Part shown: positions 20,512 to 30,293 of the stretch, one piece after another | Layout of the letters: each line of letters begins with the position of its first letter | Numbering within the stretch: position 1 is the stretch's first letter | Assembly: GCA_021739625.1 (NCBI GenBank) | Contig: JAIPBJ010000009.1 | Location: 1 to 64,000 of the forward strand | DNA length: 64,000 bases | Source: Flavobacteriales bacterium | GTDB taxonomy: Bacteria > Bacteroidota > Bacteroidia > UBA10329 | Direction: 5' to 3' | Position numbers and translations under genes: made by a program | Notes under the pieces: model-generated | The model's input: the letters and a program-made list of their open reading frames with translations, nothing else | What the model was told of the DNA's origin: nothing | Databases searched by the model: none

Positions 20512-20549
20512 ATAGACCATAGCAGGATGTCTCCGATGCTGTGGTCTAT
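20512..20549 (+). repeat. Hairpin between kinase and regulator
   Basis: atagaccatagca (20512-20524) pairs with tgctgtggtctat (20537-20549) over 13 positions with one G-U, across a 12-nt loop. The bases just before it repeat the same text (atagaccacagacaatagac). There is no T-run, so it may be an mRNA-stability or attenuation element or a small mobile repeat. Confidence 0.6.
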
Positions 20550-20580
20550 GGATTGAAGACCATTGACCAATCAAACAACC

Positions 20581-21282
20581 ATGAGCGACAAGACAATGAA
20601 AGTACTGCTGGCAGAAGACGACCCGAACCTCGGCACGTTGCTGCGCGAGTATCTGGAAGCCAAAGGCTTTGACACCACGTTGGCCATCAATGGAAAGCAG
20701 GGCTATGAACGGTTCAGGCAGGGCGGATTCGACATCTGCATACTCGATGTGATGATGCCCGTGAAGGACGGATTCACCATGGCCGAGGAGATCCGCCAGA
20801 CCGACAAGGAGATTCCCATCATCTTCCTCACGGCCAAGAGCATGAAGGACGACAAGCTGCGTGGTTTCGAGATGGGGGCCGATGATTACATCACCAAGCC
20901 CTTCAGTATGGATGAGCTGCTGATGCGCATGCAGGCCATCTTGCGCAGAACACAGCCCGACAGCGACCGTCCGCAGAAGAAGCAGGCCATCACCGTAGGC
21001 GAGTTCCTATTCGACTATGACCGTCAGGCGCTGACACACAGGGGCGTGGAGCGCAAACTGACCACCAAGGAGAGCGAGCTGCTTTTCATGCTCTGCGCCA
21101 ACCGCTATGACGTGCTTGACCGCAATTACGCCCTCAATAAGATCTGGGGCGATGACAACTATTTCAACTCACGCAGCATGGACGTTTACATCGCCAAACT
21201 GCGCAAATACCTGAGCGAAGACCCCGAAGTGGAGCTCGTGAACGTGCATGGCAAGGGATTCAAGCTGCTGGCGAAGGGTTAG
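20581..21282 (+). CDS. OmpR-family response regulator
   Basis: 233 aa from the ATG at 20581; the track start at 20563 is TTG and overlaps the region after the hairpin. The receiver domain has AEDD near residue 12, phosphoacceptor Asp56 in CILDVMMPVKDG, IIFLTAKS and the conserved Lys in YITKPF. The C-terminal winged helix ends with SRSMDVYIAKLRKYLS and NVHGKGFKLL, as in OmpR/PhoB regulators. It is paired with the kinase just upstream. Its stop overlaps the convergent purQ by four bases. Confidence 0.94.
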   Translation: MSDKTMKVLLAEDDPNLGTLLREYLEAKGFDTTLAINGKQGYERFRQGGFDICILDVMMPVKDGFTMAEEIRQTDKEIPIIFLTAKSMKDDKLRGFEMGADDYITKPFSMDELLMRMQAILRRTQPDSDRPQKKQAITVGEFLFDYDRQALTHRGVERKLTTKESELLFMLCANRYDVLDRNYALNKIWGDDNYFNSRSMDVYIAKLRKYLSEDPEVELVNVHGKGFKLLAKG

Positions 21283-21977
21283 GACCGTTCCAGTAGTGCT
21301 CCAAGCATAGATTCGAAGATAATCCTGCCATCCGTATTGCCCAATTCAAGGTCGGACGCGCGCTCTGGGTGAGGCATCATTCCGAAAACATTCCTGCCCT
21401 TGTTGCACACACCTGCAATGTGGCCAGTGGCCCCGTTCGGGTTGGCCGCATCGTCCAATTTGCCGGTAGGGTCGCAGTAGCGGAAAAGCACTTGGTCGTT
21501 AGACTGCATCTCTGCCAATGTGGAGGAGTCTGCATAGAAACGGCCCTCTCCGTGTGCAATTGGAATGGTGAGCACCTGCCCCGGCTCGATGGCCGAGGTG
21601 ATGAGCGACCTGGAAGTCTCGCAACGGATGTTCACATTGCGGCAGATGAACTTCTGCGTGCCGTTGTGCAACAGCGCCCCTGGCACAAGACCTGCCTCGC
21701 AAAGCACCTGAAAGCCATTGCACACCCCGAAAACATAGCCGCCACGGTCGGCATGGGCGATCACCTCGGTCATGATGGGCGAGAAACGTGCAATGGCCCC
21801 CGACCGCAGATAGTCGCCAAAGGAGAACCCGCCTGGCAGCACCACCATGTCGCAGCCTTGCAGGTCGTGGTCCTTGTGCCACAGTTCCACCACTTCCTGT
21901 CCCATGATGTTGCGCAGCACATAGATCATGTCGTGGTCGCAGTTGGAGCCTGGAAAAATCACCACACCGAATTTCAT
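21279..21977 (-). CDS. purQ: Phosphoribosylformylglycinamidine synthase, glutaminase subunit
   Basis: 232 aa from MKFGVVIFPGSNCDHD. It supplies ammonia from glutamine to PurL in the fourth step of purine synthesis. The class I glutaminase triad is visible: Cys86 in GVCNGFQ, His203 and Glu205 in MMPHPE. LPGGFSFGDYLRSGA is the usual PurQ oxyanion-region text. The track's 12-residue extension overlaps the promoter box TATTTTTG and is dropped. No purL or purS is in the window. Confidence 0.95.
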   Translation of the reverse strand: MKFGVVIFPGSNCDHDMIYVLRNIMGQEVVELWHKDHDLQGCDMVVLPGGFSFGDYLRSGAIARFSPIMTEVIAHADRGGYVFGVCNGFQVLCEAGLVPGALLHNGTQKFICRNVNIRCETSRSLITSAIEPGQVLTIPIAHGEGRFYADSSTLAEMQSNDQVLFRYCDPTGKLDDAANPNGATGHIAGVCNKGRNVFGMMPHPERASDLELGNTDGRIIFESMLGALLERS

Positions 21978-21994
21978 AGCCGTTTTCTTTCCTG

Positions 21995-22002
21995 CAAAAA
22001 TA
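21995..22002 (-). promoter_or_regulatory. -7 box TATTTTTG for purQ
   Basis: Exact TAnnTTTG match 17 bp before the purQ ATG. Confidence 0.55.
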
Positions 22003-22039
22003 GGGCTTGACAAAAGGGAAGAACTAAGGAATGACGGGG

Positions 22040-22047
22040 TATTTTTG
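22040..22047 (+). promoter_or_regulatory. -7 box TATTTTTG for the GH1 gene
   Basis: Exact TAnnTTTG match 21 bp before the GH1 ATG at 22069. It lies inside the longer ORF of the track, which argues against that longer start. It is divergent from the purQ box 38 bp away. Confidence 0.55.
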
Positions 22048-22068
22048 ACGGATTCTCAACAGACAGCG

Positions 22069-23511
22069 ATGAACAGACGCGACCTCATCAGAAAGCTCGG
22101 AATGGCAACCGCAGGAATGGCGCTGGCCCCTTATGCCAAAGGCATGAACCCGTTCTTGGGCCCCGTCCTCGATTTCACCCGTGCAGATTTTGGCAAGGAT
22201 TTCCTCTGGGGCGTGGCCACTGCCGCCTATCAGATCGAGGGCGCGTGGGACAGGGACGGCAAGGGCCCTTCCGTCTGGGACACCTTTTCGCACAGGCGCG
22301 GCAAGATCCACAACAATGAGAATGGCGATGTGAGCTGCGATTTCTACGGTCGCTTCGCCACCGACATCCCATTCGTCAAGCAGATGAACATGGACGTGTT
22401 CCGATTCTCCACGGCATGGGCACGCATCCTACCGAATGGAACGGGGCAGGTCAACCAGAAAGGCATCGACTTCTATCACCGTGTCATAGACACCTGTCTG
22501 GAAAATGGAGTGCAGCCATGGCCCACCCTCTACCACTGGGACATTCCTCAGGCCCTGGAGGACAAGGGCGGCTGGCAGAACCGCGATGTGGTGGGATGGT
22601 TCTCCGAGTATGCAGACCTCGTCACCCGTACCTATGGCGACAAGGTCAAGAACTGGATGGTGCTCAATGAACCGATGGCGTTCACTGCGATCGGCTATCT
22701 GTTGGGGGTTCACGCTCCGGGAAAGCAGTGGCCCAAGAATTTCCTTCCCACCGTACACCACGCCACACTCTGCCAGGCCGAGGGCGGGCGCATCATCCGA
22801 AGGAATGTGCCGGGGGCCAATGTGGGCACGACATTCTCGTGCTCATCAGCAGAACCCGTCAATGGGAATAAGGTACACCGCGAGGCTGTGAAGCGCCTCG
22901 ATGTGCTCTTCAACCGCCTTTACATCGAACCTCCGCAGGGACTGGGCTATCCGATCGATGACCTGCCCATGCTGCGGAAACTGGAGAACTGGATCCAACC
23001 AGGCGACATGGAAAAGGTGAAGTTCGACTTCGATTTCTATGGATTGCAGAACTACACCCGATCGGTCATCAAAGGCAATGGCATCATCCCCTTCGTCAAA
23101 GGATCGCCCATGCAGCCCAAAAACCTGAAGCCCCGCCCCGAGATCACCGAAATGAACTGGGAGGTACACCCCATGGGCATTTACAAGATGCTGAAGTACT
23201 TCGCCAAGTATCCCGGCATCAAGAACATCATTGTCACCGAGAACGGTGCTTCATTCCCCGACAAGGTGGAGAACGCAAGGGTGCATGATGTGCAGCGCAC
23301 CAGGTTCTATCAGGACTATCTGCGCGAGGTGCTGCGGGCCAAGCGCGAGGGGGTGAATGTGAACGGCTATTTCTGCTGGACGCTGCTCGACAACTTTGAA
23401 TGGGCCGAAGGCTATGACACCCGCTTCGGCCTTGTTCACGTGGATTTCGAGACACAGGAGCGCGTGATGAAGGATTCAGGCCTCTGGTTCAAAGAGTTCT
23501 TGGCCGATTGA
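22069..23511 (+). CDS. GH1 family beta-glucosidase, exported
   Basis: 480 aa from MNRRDLIRKLG. Retaining beta-glycosidase of GH1: acid/base Glu201 in MVLNEPMAF and nucleophile Glu391 in IIVTENGASFP, with FLWGVATAAYQIEGAW at the barrel start and CWTLLDNFEWAEGY near the aglycone site. The first ~25 residues (RR near the start, then GMATAGMALAPYA) resemble a Tat signal, though without the full SRRxFLK motif, so export is likely but not certain. The product would release glucose or related sugars from beta-linked oligosaccharides. The esterase gene follows 25 bp downstream and is probably co-transcribed. Confidence 0.93.
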   Translation: MNRRDLIRKLGMATAGMALAPYAKGMNPFLGPVLDFTRADFGKDFLWGVATAAYQIEGAWDRDGKGPSVWDTFSHRRGKIHNNENGDVSCDFYGRFATDIPFVKQMNMDVFRFSTAWARILPNGTGQVNQKGIDFYHRVIDTCLENGVQPWPTLYHWDIPQALEDKGGWQNRDVVGWFSEYADLVTRTYGDKVKNWMVLNEPMAFTAIGYLLGVHAPGKQWPKNFLPTVHHATLCQAEGGRIIRRNVPGANVGTTFSCSSAEPVNGNKVHREAVKRLDVLFNRLYIEPPQGLGYPIDDLPMLRKLENWIQPGDMEKVKFDFDFYGLQNYTRSVIKGNGIIPFVKGSPMQPKNLKPRPEITEMNWEVHPMGIYKMLKYFAKYPGIKNIIVTENGASFPDKVENARVHDVQRTRFYQDYLREVLRAKREGVNVNGYFCWTLLDNFEWAEGYDTRFGLVHVDFETQERVMKDSGLWFKEFLAD

Positions 23512-23536
23512 CCATGGCCTGTCCCAACCTTGAGCT

Positions 23537-24313
23537 TTGAACCCGATCGCCCTCAATTACAAGGACTATGGCACCGGTTGCCCGATGGTGATCCTCCACG
23601 GGCTGTTCGGTTCGTTGGACAATTGGTTCTCGCTCGCCAAGGCATTTGCCGATGACCACCATGTCTATCTGGTCGATCAGCGTAACCACGGCCAATCGCC
23701 CCACACCGACTCGCATACGTATAGCGAAATGGCGGACGACCTCTTCCATTTCTTTCAGGAACATGGATTGAAGGATGCCGTGCTCATCGGCCATTCGATG
23801 GGCGGAAAGGTGGCCATGCGGTTCGCAGCAGAGCACCCCGAACTGTTGTCGAAATTGATCGTGGTGGATATGGGCGTGAAGGCATATCCCGTTCACCACG
23901 ACCTCATCCTCCGCTCCATGCAGGCCATCGACCTCCCGAATGTCTCATCGCGCAAGCAGGCCGAAGAAGAGCTTGCCCGCTACATCAGCGAGCAGGACGT
24001 GGTGCAGTTCCTCACCAAGAACATCTATCGGAAGAAGAACGAGGACAGCTCTGCCGAATATGCGTGGCGTTTCAACCTCGACCGCATAGCCGAGGACATT
24101 GAGGAGATGGGAATGCCCATTTTCAACGGAAGTGCTGTCCCAACGCTGTTCATCAGCGGTTCGCAGTCGCGTTATGTGGTGCCCGAAGACGAAAAAGGCA
24201 TCCGGGAGCTGTTCCCGAATGCCGCTTTCATCTATTTGCCCACAGGGCATTGGGTGCATGCCGAAGACCCCGCAGGACTGGTCGGGGCGGTGAAGGTGTT
24301 TATTGCAGGATGA
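23537..24313 (+). CDS. Alpha/beta hydrolase (YbfF-like esterase)
   Basis: 258 aa. The fold is marked by VILHGLFGSLDNW (oxyanion region), the nucleophile elbow GHSMGG with Ser87, and a C-terminal PTGHWVHAEDP with the catalytic His. The text is close to YbfF-type esterases; the substrate is unknown. The start codon is TTG, and MNPIALNYKDYG fits the family start, with no usable ATG nearby. The stop overlaps the convergent endonuclease gene by 14 bp. Confidence 0.9.
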   Translation: MNPIALNYKDYGTGCPMVILHGLFGSLDNWFSLAKAFADDHHVYLVDQRNHGQSPHTDSHTYSEMADDLFHFFQEHGLKDAVLIGHSMGGKVAMRFAAEHPELLSKLIVVDMGVKAYPVHHDLILRSMQAIDLPNVSSRKQAEEELARYISEQDVVQFLTKNIYRKKNEDSSAEYAWRFNLDRIAEDIEEMGMPIFNGSAVPTLFISGSQSRYVVPEDEKGIRELFPNAAFIYLPTGHWVHAEDPAGLVGAVKVFIAG

Positions 24314-26540
24314 CCTTCTGCGAAAGTGTGCCGTTCGCACCATTCACCTGCAGCAGATAAACCCCTTTCGCGGTTCCGTTGAGGTCAAGCTGATGCTGTG
24401 ATGCGCCTGCCGGTGCATTGATAGCATGGGAATACACGCTGCGGCCTGAGATGTCGAACAGGTGTACATTCAGTACATCCGACTGACGCATGTCCAATGT
24501 CATGTTCAGCAGACCTTCAGTAGGATTAGGGTAGATGCCCACAGTGCCGAAAGCCACTTCCTCAATGCTGTTGGGCGTGGTGAGACATGGAATCTCGGTC
24601 GGTTCCACCAGCGTCATGTCGCTGAAGTCGATGTAGCACACCCAGTTCACGCTGTCCACGAACGGGTTGCGGTTGCCCTGCACGCTCTCCACATAATCGT
24701 TGCGGGCGATCTCGTAGTTGCTCGGTGGGTCCTGCCAATGCCACTGCTTCAGCACATCCTGATCCTGACCGTACTGAACGAGGAAGTCAATCGGGTTCGG
24801 AAGCTCCCAACTATCTCCGGTGCCATTCCATTTGGCAGCCATGTACATTATGGCGCGTGCGGCATCGCCCTTGTGGCTGTCGCGTGGTTCATAGACGAGG
24901 TTGCCGTTGGCATCGGTGCCATACTTCGCACCGAGGAACGAGCTGGTCTGGTTCACAACCACCCCAAGCGGACGATTGCTGCGCACAGCATTAGCACTGT
25001 TCTGATGGGCGGGGAAGAGGTTGTGCAGGTCGCTGTACTCCATGCCTTCCTCATCGGGCCATGTGGGCATCCAGCTGTGCGGCCAAGTGTGCTCACGGCT
25101 GATGACATCATAGAAGAACGCACCGGGATAGAGATGCGCGTAGCCCGAATAGACACAGTTCACCACCCGCTGTCCGTCCGTGGTATCGCGCGCAGCGAAG
25201 TTGTCGATCATCACTGGCGCATAATTGCTGTAGTAGGTCTGGCTGTATGGGCTGTTGAGGCGGCTCTGCAGCGTACCGAGGAAGTTGGCGGTCGTGGCAT
25301 CGATGCCCTGATAATAGTTGCCCATCATGTTGTCGGGCGTCTGCGTAGTACCGATCAGCGGGCTGTCCGTCCTGTAATTCTCGTAGCCGCTCGGCCCGTT
25401 GAAGGCATAGACGTAGAAGTTGTACTCCGTATTGGCCACCACATTCGTAGGGCGGAAGCTGCCGGCAGGACCCACGTGCACCACCTGTGTGATGGCATCG
25501 ATGTAATCGCCCTTCACGTAGGTCTGTCCGTCTGTGGGCGGGGTCAGGAAGGCCGCGTTGATGCCGCGCGTCACCAGATACTTCTCCGCAACTGGGCTAC
25601 CAGCGCTGAAACTCACATCATAGCCGTAGGTGGTCAGGTCGCTGATGGAAAGGTTGATGGCGGATGCGGTCGGTTCGGTGGCGAGATTCCCGCCAATTCC
25701 CAATAGGTTGATGACGTAGGTGCTCTCGTCCCCGTTCGCATCATTGTTCTCAATGGTCAGCGTTGCATAACGAGATCCGTTGGCCCCGGCACTGAAATTC
25801 ACATCAAAACTCTCTGTGCCGTTGGCGGCCACGTCAAATGGGGTTGACACGCCCGAAATGGAGAAATCGGCCGCATTCGTTCCGGTGATGCTCATGCTGG
25901 TCACATTCAATGCGCTGCCACCTGAAAGATTGAAATTGGTGATGGTGAAAGTGGTCGATGGCAAGTTGCCGATCACATAAGTGTTGCCAGTGAATACCGC
26001 ATTTCCGGCAACTGAGACATTGATCTCCTGAGCGTTTGTGGCTACCTGCGGAGCCAAAGAGATCTCATCGAGCGCGATATTCCGTCCGCTCTGTTTATTG
26101 GTGAAGAAGAAGCGGATATAACGGCTCGATGCCTGCGGGACATCCGTGTACTCAACGAAATTATCGGAGGCGGCATTGAGGTCGGCCGTGCTCAATACGC
26201 GCATTGCGGTCCAAGTATTGCCATTGGTCGATTCCTGAATGCTGAATGAGTCTCCGCTCGCAGTGCCTTGTCCTTTGACGTTGTAGGTGACCGAGCCGCA
26301 CACGTCACCGAAGTTCACCAGCACATACTCACCAGTTGCGTCCAAGCGGCAGGCGGCATTCACAAGGCCGTTGGTGTAGCGCGTGTTGCCCACCACCACA
26401 TCAAGGAGTTCTGACCAACCCGTTGGCAACGGGTCATCGAAATTGAAAGAGGTGGGGAGGGGCGCCTGCGCGGCAGCATTGAGCCAAAGCAGCAGGGCAA
26501 TAGGGAAAGAGAGGAGCTTTTTCAAAAGGAATCGGTTCAA
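24300..26540 (-). CDS. Secreted endonuclease I with T9SS sorting domain
   Basis: 746 aa starting at TTG, since the signal peptide MNRFLLKKLLSFPIALLLWLNAAAQ begins there and no ATG is available. Order: signal peptide; discoidin-like carbohydrate/surface domain (~26-165); choice-of-anchor-D-like beta-sandwich (~170-280); FN3-like module (~290-400); endonuclease I (EndA/NucM) domain (~405-650) with REHTWPHSWMP, YSDLHNLFPAHQNSANAVRSN, YEPRDSHKGDAAR and NDYVESVQGNRNPFVD; T9SS type A tail (IGIYPNPTEGLLN to the C-terminus). It would cut extracellular DNA or RNA at the cell surface. Third gene of an operon with a TonB receptor. Confidence 0.93.
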   Translation of the reverse strand: MNRFLLKKLLSFPIALLLWLNAAAQAPLPTSFNFDDPLPTGWSELLDVVVGNTRYTNGLVNAACRLDATGEYVLVNFGDVCGSVTYNVKGQGTASGDSFSIQESTNGNTWTAMRVLSTADLNAASDNFVEYTDVPQASSRYIRFFFTNKQSGRNIALDEISLAPQVATNAQEINVSVAGNAVFTGNTYVIGNLPSTTFTITNFNLSGGSALNVTSMSITGTNAADFSISGVSTPFDVAANGTESFDVNFSAGANGSRYATLTIENNDANGDESTYVINLLGIGGNLATEPTASAINLSISDLTTYGYDVSFSAGSPVAEKYLVTRGINAAFLTPPTDGQTYVKGDYIDAITQVVHVGPAGSFRPTNVVANTEYNFYVYAFNGPSGYENYRTDSPLIGTTQTPDNMMGNYYQGIDATTANFLGTLQSRLNSPYSQTYYSNYAPVMIDNFAARDTTDGQRVVNCVYSGYAHLYPGAFFYDVISREHTWPHSWMPTWPDEEGMEYSDLHNLFPAHQNSANAVRSNRPLGVVVNQTSSFLGAKYGTDANGNLVYEPRDSHKGDAARAIMYMAAKWNGTGDSWELPNPIDFLVQYGQDQDVLKQWHWQDPPSNYEIARNDYVESVQGNRNPFVDSVNWVCYIDFSDMTLVEPTEIPCLTTPNSIEEVAFGTVGIYPNPTEGLLNMTLDMRQSDVLNVHLFDISGRSVYSHAINAPAGASQHQLDLNGTAKGVYLLQVNGANGTLSQKVILQ

Positions 26541-26576
26541 GGTTTAATGTTCAAGTACTGTATTCTGATCTAAAGT

Positions 26577-29330
26577 CTAAAACTTCACTGCCACTGAAGC
26601 CGTCCATCTGCGCCCCATGCCTACGAAAACCGAAGCTCCTGTGGCATCAAAGGTCTGCGAACCGGAGGCGTTGTTGTCGGCATCAGAAATGTAGAAAGCG
26701 TCAAGTACATTGAGCACACTTGCGCTCAGCGTGATGTCGGCTTTTTTCAGGTTAATAGTATAACCAGCATGAATGTCGAAGAGGTAGTACGCGGGCATTT
26801 GCCACGATTGCCTCCGCCTATTGTCCCCTTGCAGTGTGGTCGCATCAAAGTTGGCATAATTCCAATCGAAATACGTGAACTGCCCTTTGACATATCCATT
26901 CTTCAAGGGATAGAACTTCAATGCTCCCGCAACTTGGAGCTGTGCAGCATCGCCCACTTTTACACCCGTGGCATCAAAGTCTATTGAATCTATTGGCATA
27001 TCACTCTGTTCGGCATAGAAATATGCAGTGGTGGCTCCTTGCCAGGTCCAATCGCCTATGGAGACAAGCCCTTCTACATCGAAGAAATATGGAGTCTTGT
27101 ACACCGCGTCCAGCTCAATACCTTGGTGAACAGCTCCCAGATCGGGGATTGCCACCGCAACCAATGTGCCTCCAATGAGGACGGAACGGCTACGCACCGG
27201 GCGGTTCTCCCATGTCGTGCGATAGAGGTTGAGGTTGGCTGCCCAACGTGGATACTTCACCGAATAGCCCAACTCCAGTCCCCAAACGAATTCATTGCCA
27301 ACGCCCTGAACCAACGAGAACGTGCTGCCCACATAGACATCATTGATGGTTGGTGGACGAAAGAACACACCCCCATTGAAGAACACGTTCATATGGTCGT
27401 TGATATTGTAGTTTACACCCGCTTTTGCAGTGCCGCCCCAATAACTTACCCAATCCATAGAGGCAATCTCGGCCTCTTCCGATTCGTGCGTGTAATTCTG
27501 TCCGTTATAGTTGATGGTATCATTGATTCCCAACGCTAGGCGCATCGTGGTGTCAGGCAGAAAAAGGTCGCGCTTGCGCATCCGGTCAGAGCGGATGTAG
27601 GCATTATACCCTCCAGATACACTCAGGAATCCTGAAAACTTCTTGGCTTTATATTCTAACTGGCCGAATACTCCAGCAGTGTACACCGATGTGTTGGTAC
27701 GGAACCCCGCCACATCTCCTTCACGCTTCACGTTGTCGTCCGGGTTAAAGAGTTCGAAAGGCTGTGCCGTTGAATTGGACACAACATAGTCACCTCCTAA
27801 TAGGTCGTAAGGGGTACTGTACTTTTCTACCCAGAAGACCCTTGCGTCCACCCCAACCGACATTTCCCATTTGGGGCTGATGGTGTAGTTCACGGTTGAA
27901 AGCAGGCCATACCAATAGTGATTGTTCATATTGGCCTGCACAAAATTCTTGGACTTATACTGGGATGTGTCATCTACTGCGAGGAGATCATAGGGCGGAA
28001 CGAACACAGTACCATTAACGTTCTCATTATAGATGGCTCCCATGTCCAATTGGCCCCTATTGTCCAGTTCAGATGTGTTGCCCCTTAGGGCTGTTCCGCC
28101 ACCCCGCCCCAACGAACCATAAACTATGTTGGAAACCGCCACCTTATCCTTTGCCCAGAAATGCTTCAGGTTGAAGACAGGCTTGTGATAGAAATTCTGG
28201 TTGGTGTTAAGGGTCTCTAACGATGCGTTCGGGTTGTTTCTACTGCGTCTCAAAACGCCCCAATCTGCATTGTAGCGCGGGCCATATCCGCCATATAAAT
28301 TCGAGGTTACCGCGTTAGAATTGAAATCCACGCCAAGTTCGGCTGCATACTCTCGGTCATATATATGAATCTGCTCTTTCTGTTTGCGTTCACCACGATC
28401 TTGTGGTGCGCCCATAGCTCCAACGCTCAGGGTATGGTTGCCCAGTTGCTTCTGTAGCTTGATGAAGTAGAAGAAACGGCTGGCATAGGTCTGATCTACC
28501 CATCCGTCCTGGCGGTCGTAGGCAAATGCCGCTGTGACGCCCCATCCGTCTTTGAGCTTGCCAGAGTTATAGCCGATACTGGTGCGCACCAACCCATTGT
28601 TGCCCACCATGAGCTGTATCTCGGTAGAGCGTTTGGAGGTGATGCCCGTGGTGAGGATGTTCATACTACCACCCACCGCAGGGATGGAAAGCTTGCTGGC
28701 CCCCAGCCCGCGCTGCACCTGCACCCGTTGCGTAACGCCATCTAGCCCGAACCAGTTGCTCCAATACACCCAGCCGTTCTCCATATCGTTCATCGGCACA
28801 CCATCGATCTGCACCGAGATGTTGCGCTGCGAGAAACCGCGGATCGTGACCCGTGCATCACCTGCGCCACCGCCCTGATTGGTGGCATAGACGCCCGGGG
28901 TGGAGTTGAGCAGCATGGGAAGGTCCTGTCCGCCCAGTTCCTGCTTGATCTTTACCGGGTCGATGTTGGTGAAGGCCACAGGAGTCTCGCGACCTACCGC
29001 CATATCGGCCACCACCTGCACCTCGTTCAAAGTGAAAGTTTTCAGAGCGAAATGCAGTTCCAATTGGCCGCCTCTCAGCGAAACGGGCTTCGTCTGCGTC
29101 TCATAGCCGATATAGGAGATGGTCAGCGTGTAATCTCCATTGGCGACATCGAGGGAGTAACGCCCATCAAGATCGGTCACCACGCCCAGACCCTCGGCCA
29201 CAAGTACGTTGGCCGCAATGAGCGGTTCGCCCGATGTGGCGTCCTTCACCGTTCCATAGAGACGCGTCTTCTGCGCACTGGCCGTGAACGACAGCGCCAA
29301 CAGAAAGGGCAGCAGCCTTTGTATCATCAT
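26577..29330 (-). CDS. TonB-dependent receptor with carboxypeptidase-regulatory-like domain
   Basis: 917 aa, outer-membrane import. Signal peptide (MMIQRLLPFLLALSFTASAQ), then a carboxypeptidase-D regulatory-like beta-sandwich (YGTVKDATSGEPLIAANVLV to about residue 105), the plug (LPMLLNSTPGVYATNQGG, VTIRGFSQRNISVQIDGVPMND, to ~230) and a 22-strand-type barrel ending in an aromatic residue (SVAVKF). There is no SusD homologue next to it, so it is not a standard SusCD pair. The gaps are 8 bp from the lamin-tail gene upstream and 36 bp to the endonuclease gene downstream. Uptake of nuclease products, or of the associated metal or phosphate, is a fair inference. Confidence 0.93.
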   Translation of the reverse strand: MMIQRLLPFLLALSFTASAQKTRLYGTVKDATSGEPLIAANVLVAEGLGVVTDLDGRYSLDVANGDYTLTISYIGYETQTKPVSLRGGQLELHFALKTFTLNEVQVVADMAVGRETPVAFTNIDPVKIKQELGGQDLPMLLNSTPGVYATNQGGGAGDARVTIRGFSQRNISVQIDGVPMNDMENGWVYWSNWFGLDGVTQRVQVQRGLGASKLSIPAVGGSMNILTTGITSKRSTEIQLMVGNNGLVRTSIGYNSGKLKDGWGVTAAFAYDRQDGWVDQTYASRFFYFIKLQKQLGNHTLSVGAMGAPQDRGERKQKEQIHIYDREYAAELGVDFNSNAVTSNLYGGYGPRYNADWGVLRRSRNNPNASLETLNTNQNFYHKPVFNLKHFWAKDKVAVSNIVYGSLGRGGGTALRGNTSELDNRGQLDMGAIYNENVNGTVFVPPYDLLAVDDTSQYKSKNFVQANMNNHYWYGLLSTVNYTISPKWEMSVGVDARVFWVEKYSTPYDLLGGDYVVSNSTAQPFELFNPDDNVKREGDVAGFRTNTSVYTAGVFGQLEYKAKKFSGFLSVSGGYNAYIRSDRMRKRDLFLPDTTMRLALGINDTINYNGQNYTHESEEAEIASMDWVSYWGGTAKAGVNYNINDHMNVFFNGGVFFRPPTINDVYVGSTFSLVQGVGNEFVWGLELGYSVKYPRWAANLNLYRTTWENRPVRSRSVLIGGTLVAVAIPDLGAVHQGIELDAVYKTPYFFDVEGLVSIGDWTWQGATTAYFYAEQSDMPIDSIDFDATGVKVGDAAQLQVAGALKFYPLKNGYVKGQFTYFDWNYANFDATTLQGDNRRRQSWQMPAYYLFDIHAGYTINLKKADITLSASVLNVLDAFYISDADNNASGSQTFDATGASVFVGMGRRWTASVAVKF

Positions 29331-29338
29331 GGAAGGGT

Positions 29339-30268
29339 TCAGTTGCCCTTGCCGATCATCACCCTGCGGGAGGCCACGGTGCCATCGGCCATCAGCAGAC
29401 GCACCACATAGATGCCGTCTTGCAGCGTACTGAGGTCGAGACGGTTCGTACGGATGCCCTGTGCCATCTTCACTTCCTCTGCCTGACGTCCGATGATGTC
29501 ATACACCTCAATGGCAGCAATGTCCTTGTTGGCAGAAATCATCAGCACCTTGTCGGCAGACGGGTTGGGGAACACATTCATTTTCGCAGGCTCCTGATTG
29601 CGCACGCTGAGTGCAGAACAAGCACAGTCATGCCAACCGAGGTTGGTGAATGAATCCTCTGGCAAACTGTCCCACTCCACCTCCGGCAGGAACGCATCCA
29701 GACCGTCTGTGTCGCCTTTCAACACGGTTGATTTACGGATCAGGGTCTTGTCCACAGTCCACCATGTGCCGTTGCCATCGCTCCAAGCAGTTCCGGGATC
29801 CTCACCGATGCGACCAACAACATCAATCAGATCGCTCGTTCCTTTGATCAACGGCACGGCATCATCACCATTGAAATAGAAAGGCGAGTTGGACTGGACG
29901 TAAACGGGATTCACGAACACATCACCGACAGCAAGCAAAGCGTCATCCACGGGAGCCTCGAAGCCTGTTCCGTTCGGGTCGCGTTTGTCAACAACGATCA
30001 CATAGGTGCCATAAGGGGCAATTGTGCCTGTCAGCATTCCTGTTTCCTCGTTCAGAAGCATGGGGGTGCCGGCTCCGTCACGAAACCGTCCCACATTGTA
30101 TCCGGCCATATCAATGGGTGCATTGGTCGGATTGTAGAGTTCAAGCGCACGGTTGTTGCCGCTGCCTACAACATATTCGGAGATGAACAGTTCGGAGCAG
30201 TCCTGTGTCTGGGCCTGTGAATTGACACAAAAGGCGGGTATGGCGAGGGCAAGTAGCAGTTTTCTCAT
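29339..30268 (-). CDS. Secreted lamin-tail-domain protein with T9SS tail
   Basis: 309 aa. The signal peptide MRKLLLALAIPAFCVNSQAQ is followed by a lamin-tail-like Ig domain (~22-160: LFISEYVVGSGNNRALELYNPTN, MAGYNVGRF, FYFNGDDAVPLI, IDVVGRIGEDPGTAW) and a T9SS type A tail (MNVFPNPSADKVLMIS to IYVVRLLMADGTVASRRVMIG). Lamin-tail domains in bacteria are often linked to secreted nucleases; that fits the endonuclease I two genes downstream. It is the first gene of the operon, with an exact TACTTTTG box ~26 bp upstream of the start. Confidence 0.9.
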   Translation of the reverse strand: MRKLLLALAIPAFCVNSQAQTQDCSELFISEYVVGSGNNRALELYNPTNAPIDMAGYNVGRFRDGAGTPMLLNEETGMLTGTIAPYGTYVIVVDKRDPNGTGFEAPVDDALLAVGDVFVNPVYVQSNSPFYFNGDDAVPLIKGTSDLIDVVGRIGEDPGTAWSDGNGTWWTVDKTLIRKSTVLKGDTDGLDAFLPEVEWDSLPEDSFTNLGWHDCACSALSVRNQEPAKMNVFPNPSADKVLMISANKDIAAIEVYDIIGRQAEEVKMAQGIRTNRLDLSTLQDGIYVVRLLMADGTVASRRVMIGKGN

Positions 30269-30293
30269 TTTGAGGAGGGAAGGTTAGACGGGG

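Noticed and set aside
24462-25706. 414-aa plus-strand ORF
   Set aside because: Antisense to the endonuclease I gene, which has a signal peptide, family motifs and a T9SS tail.
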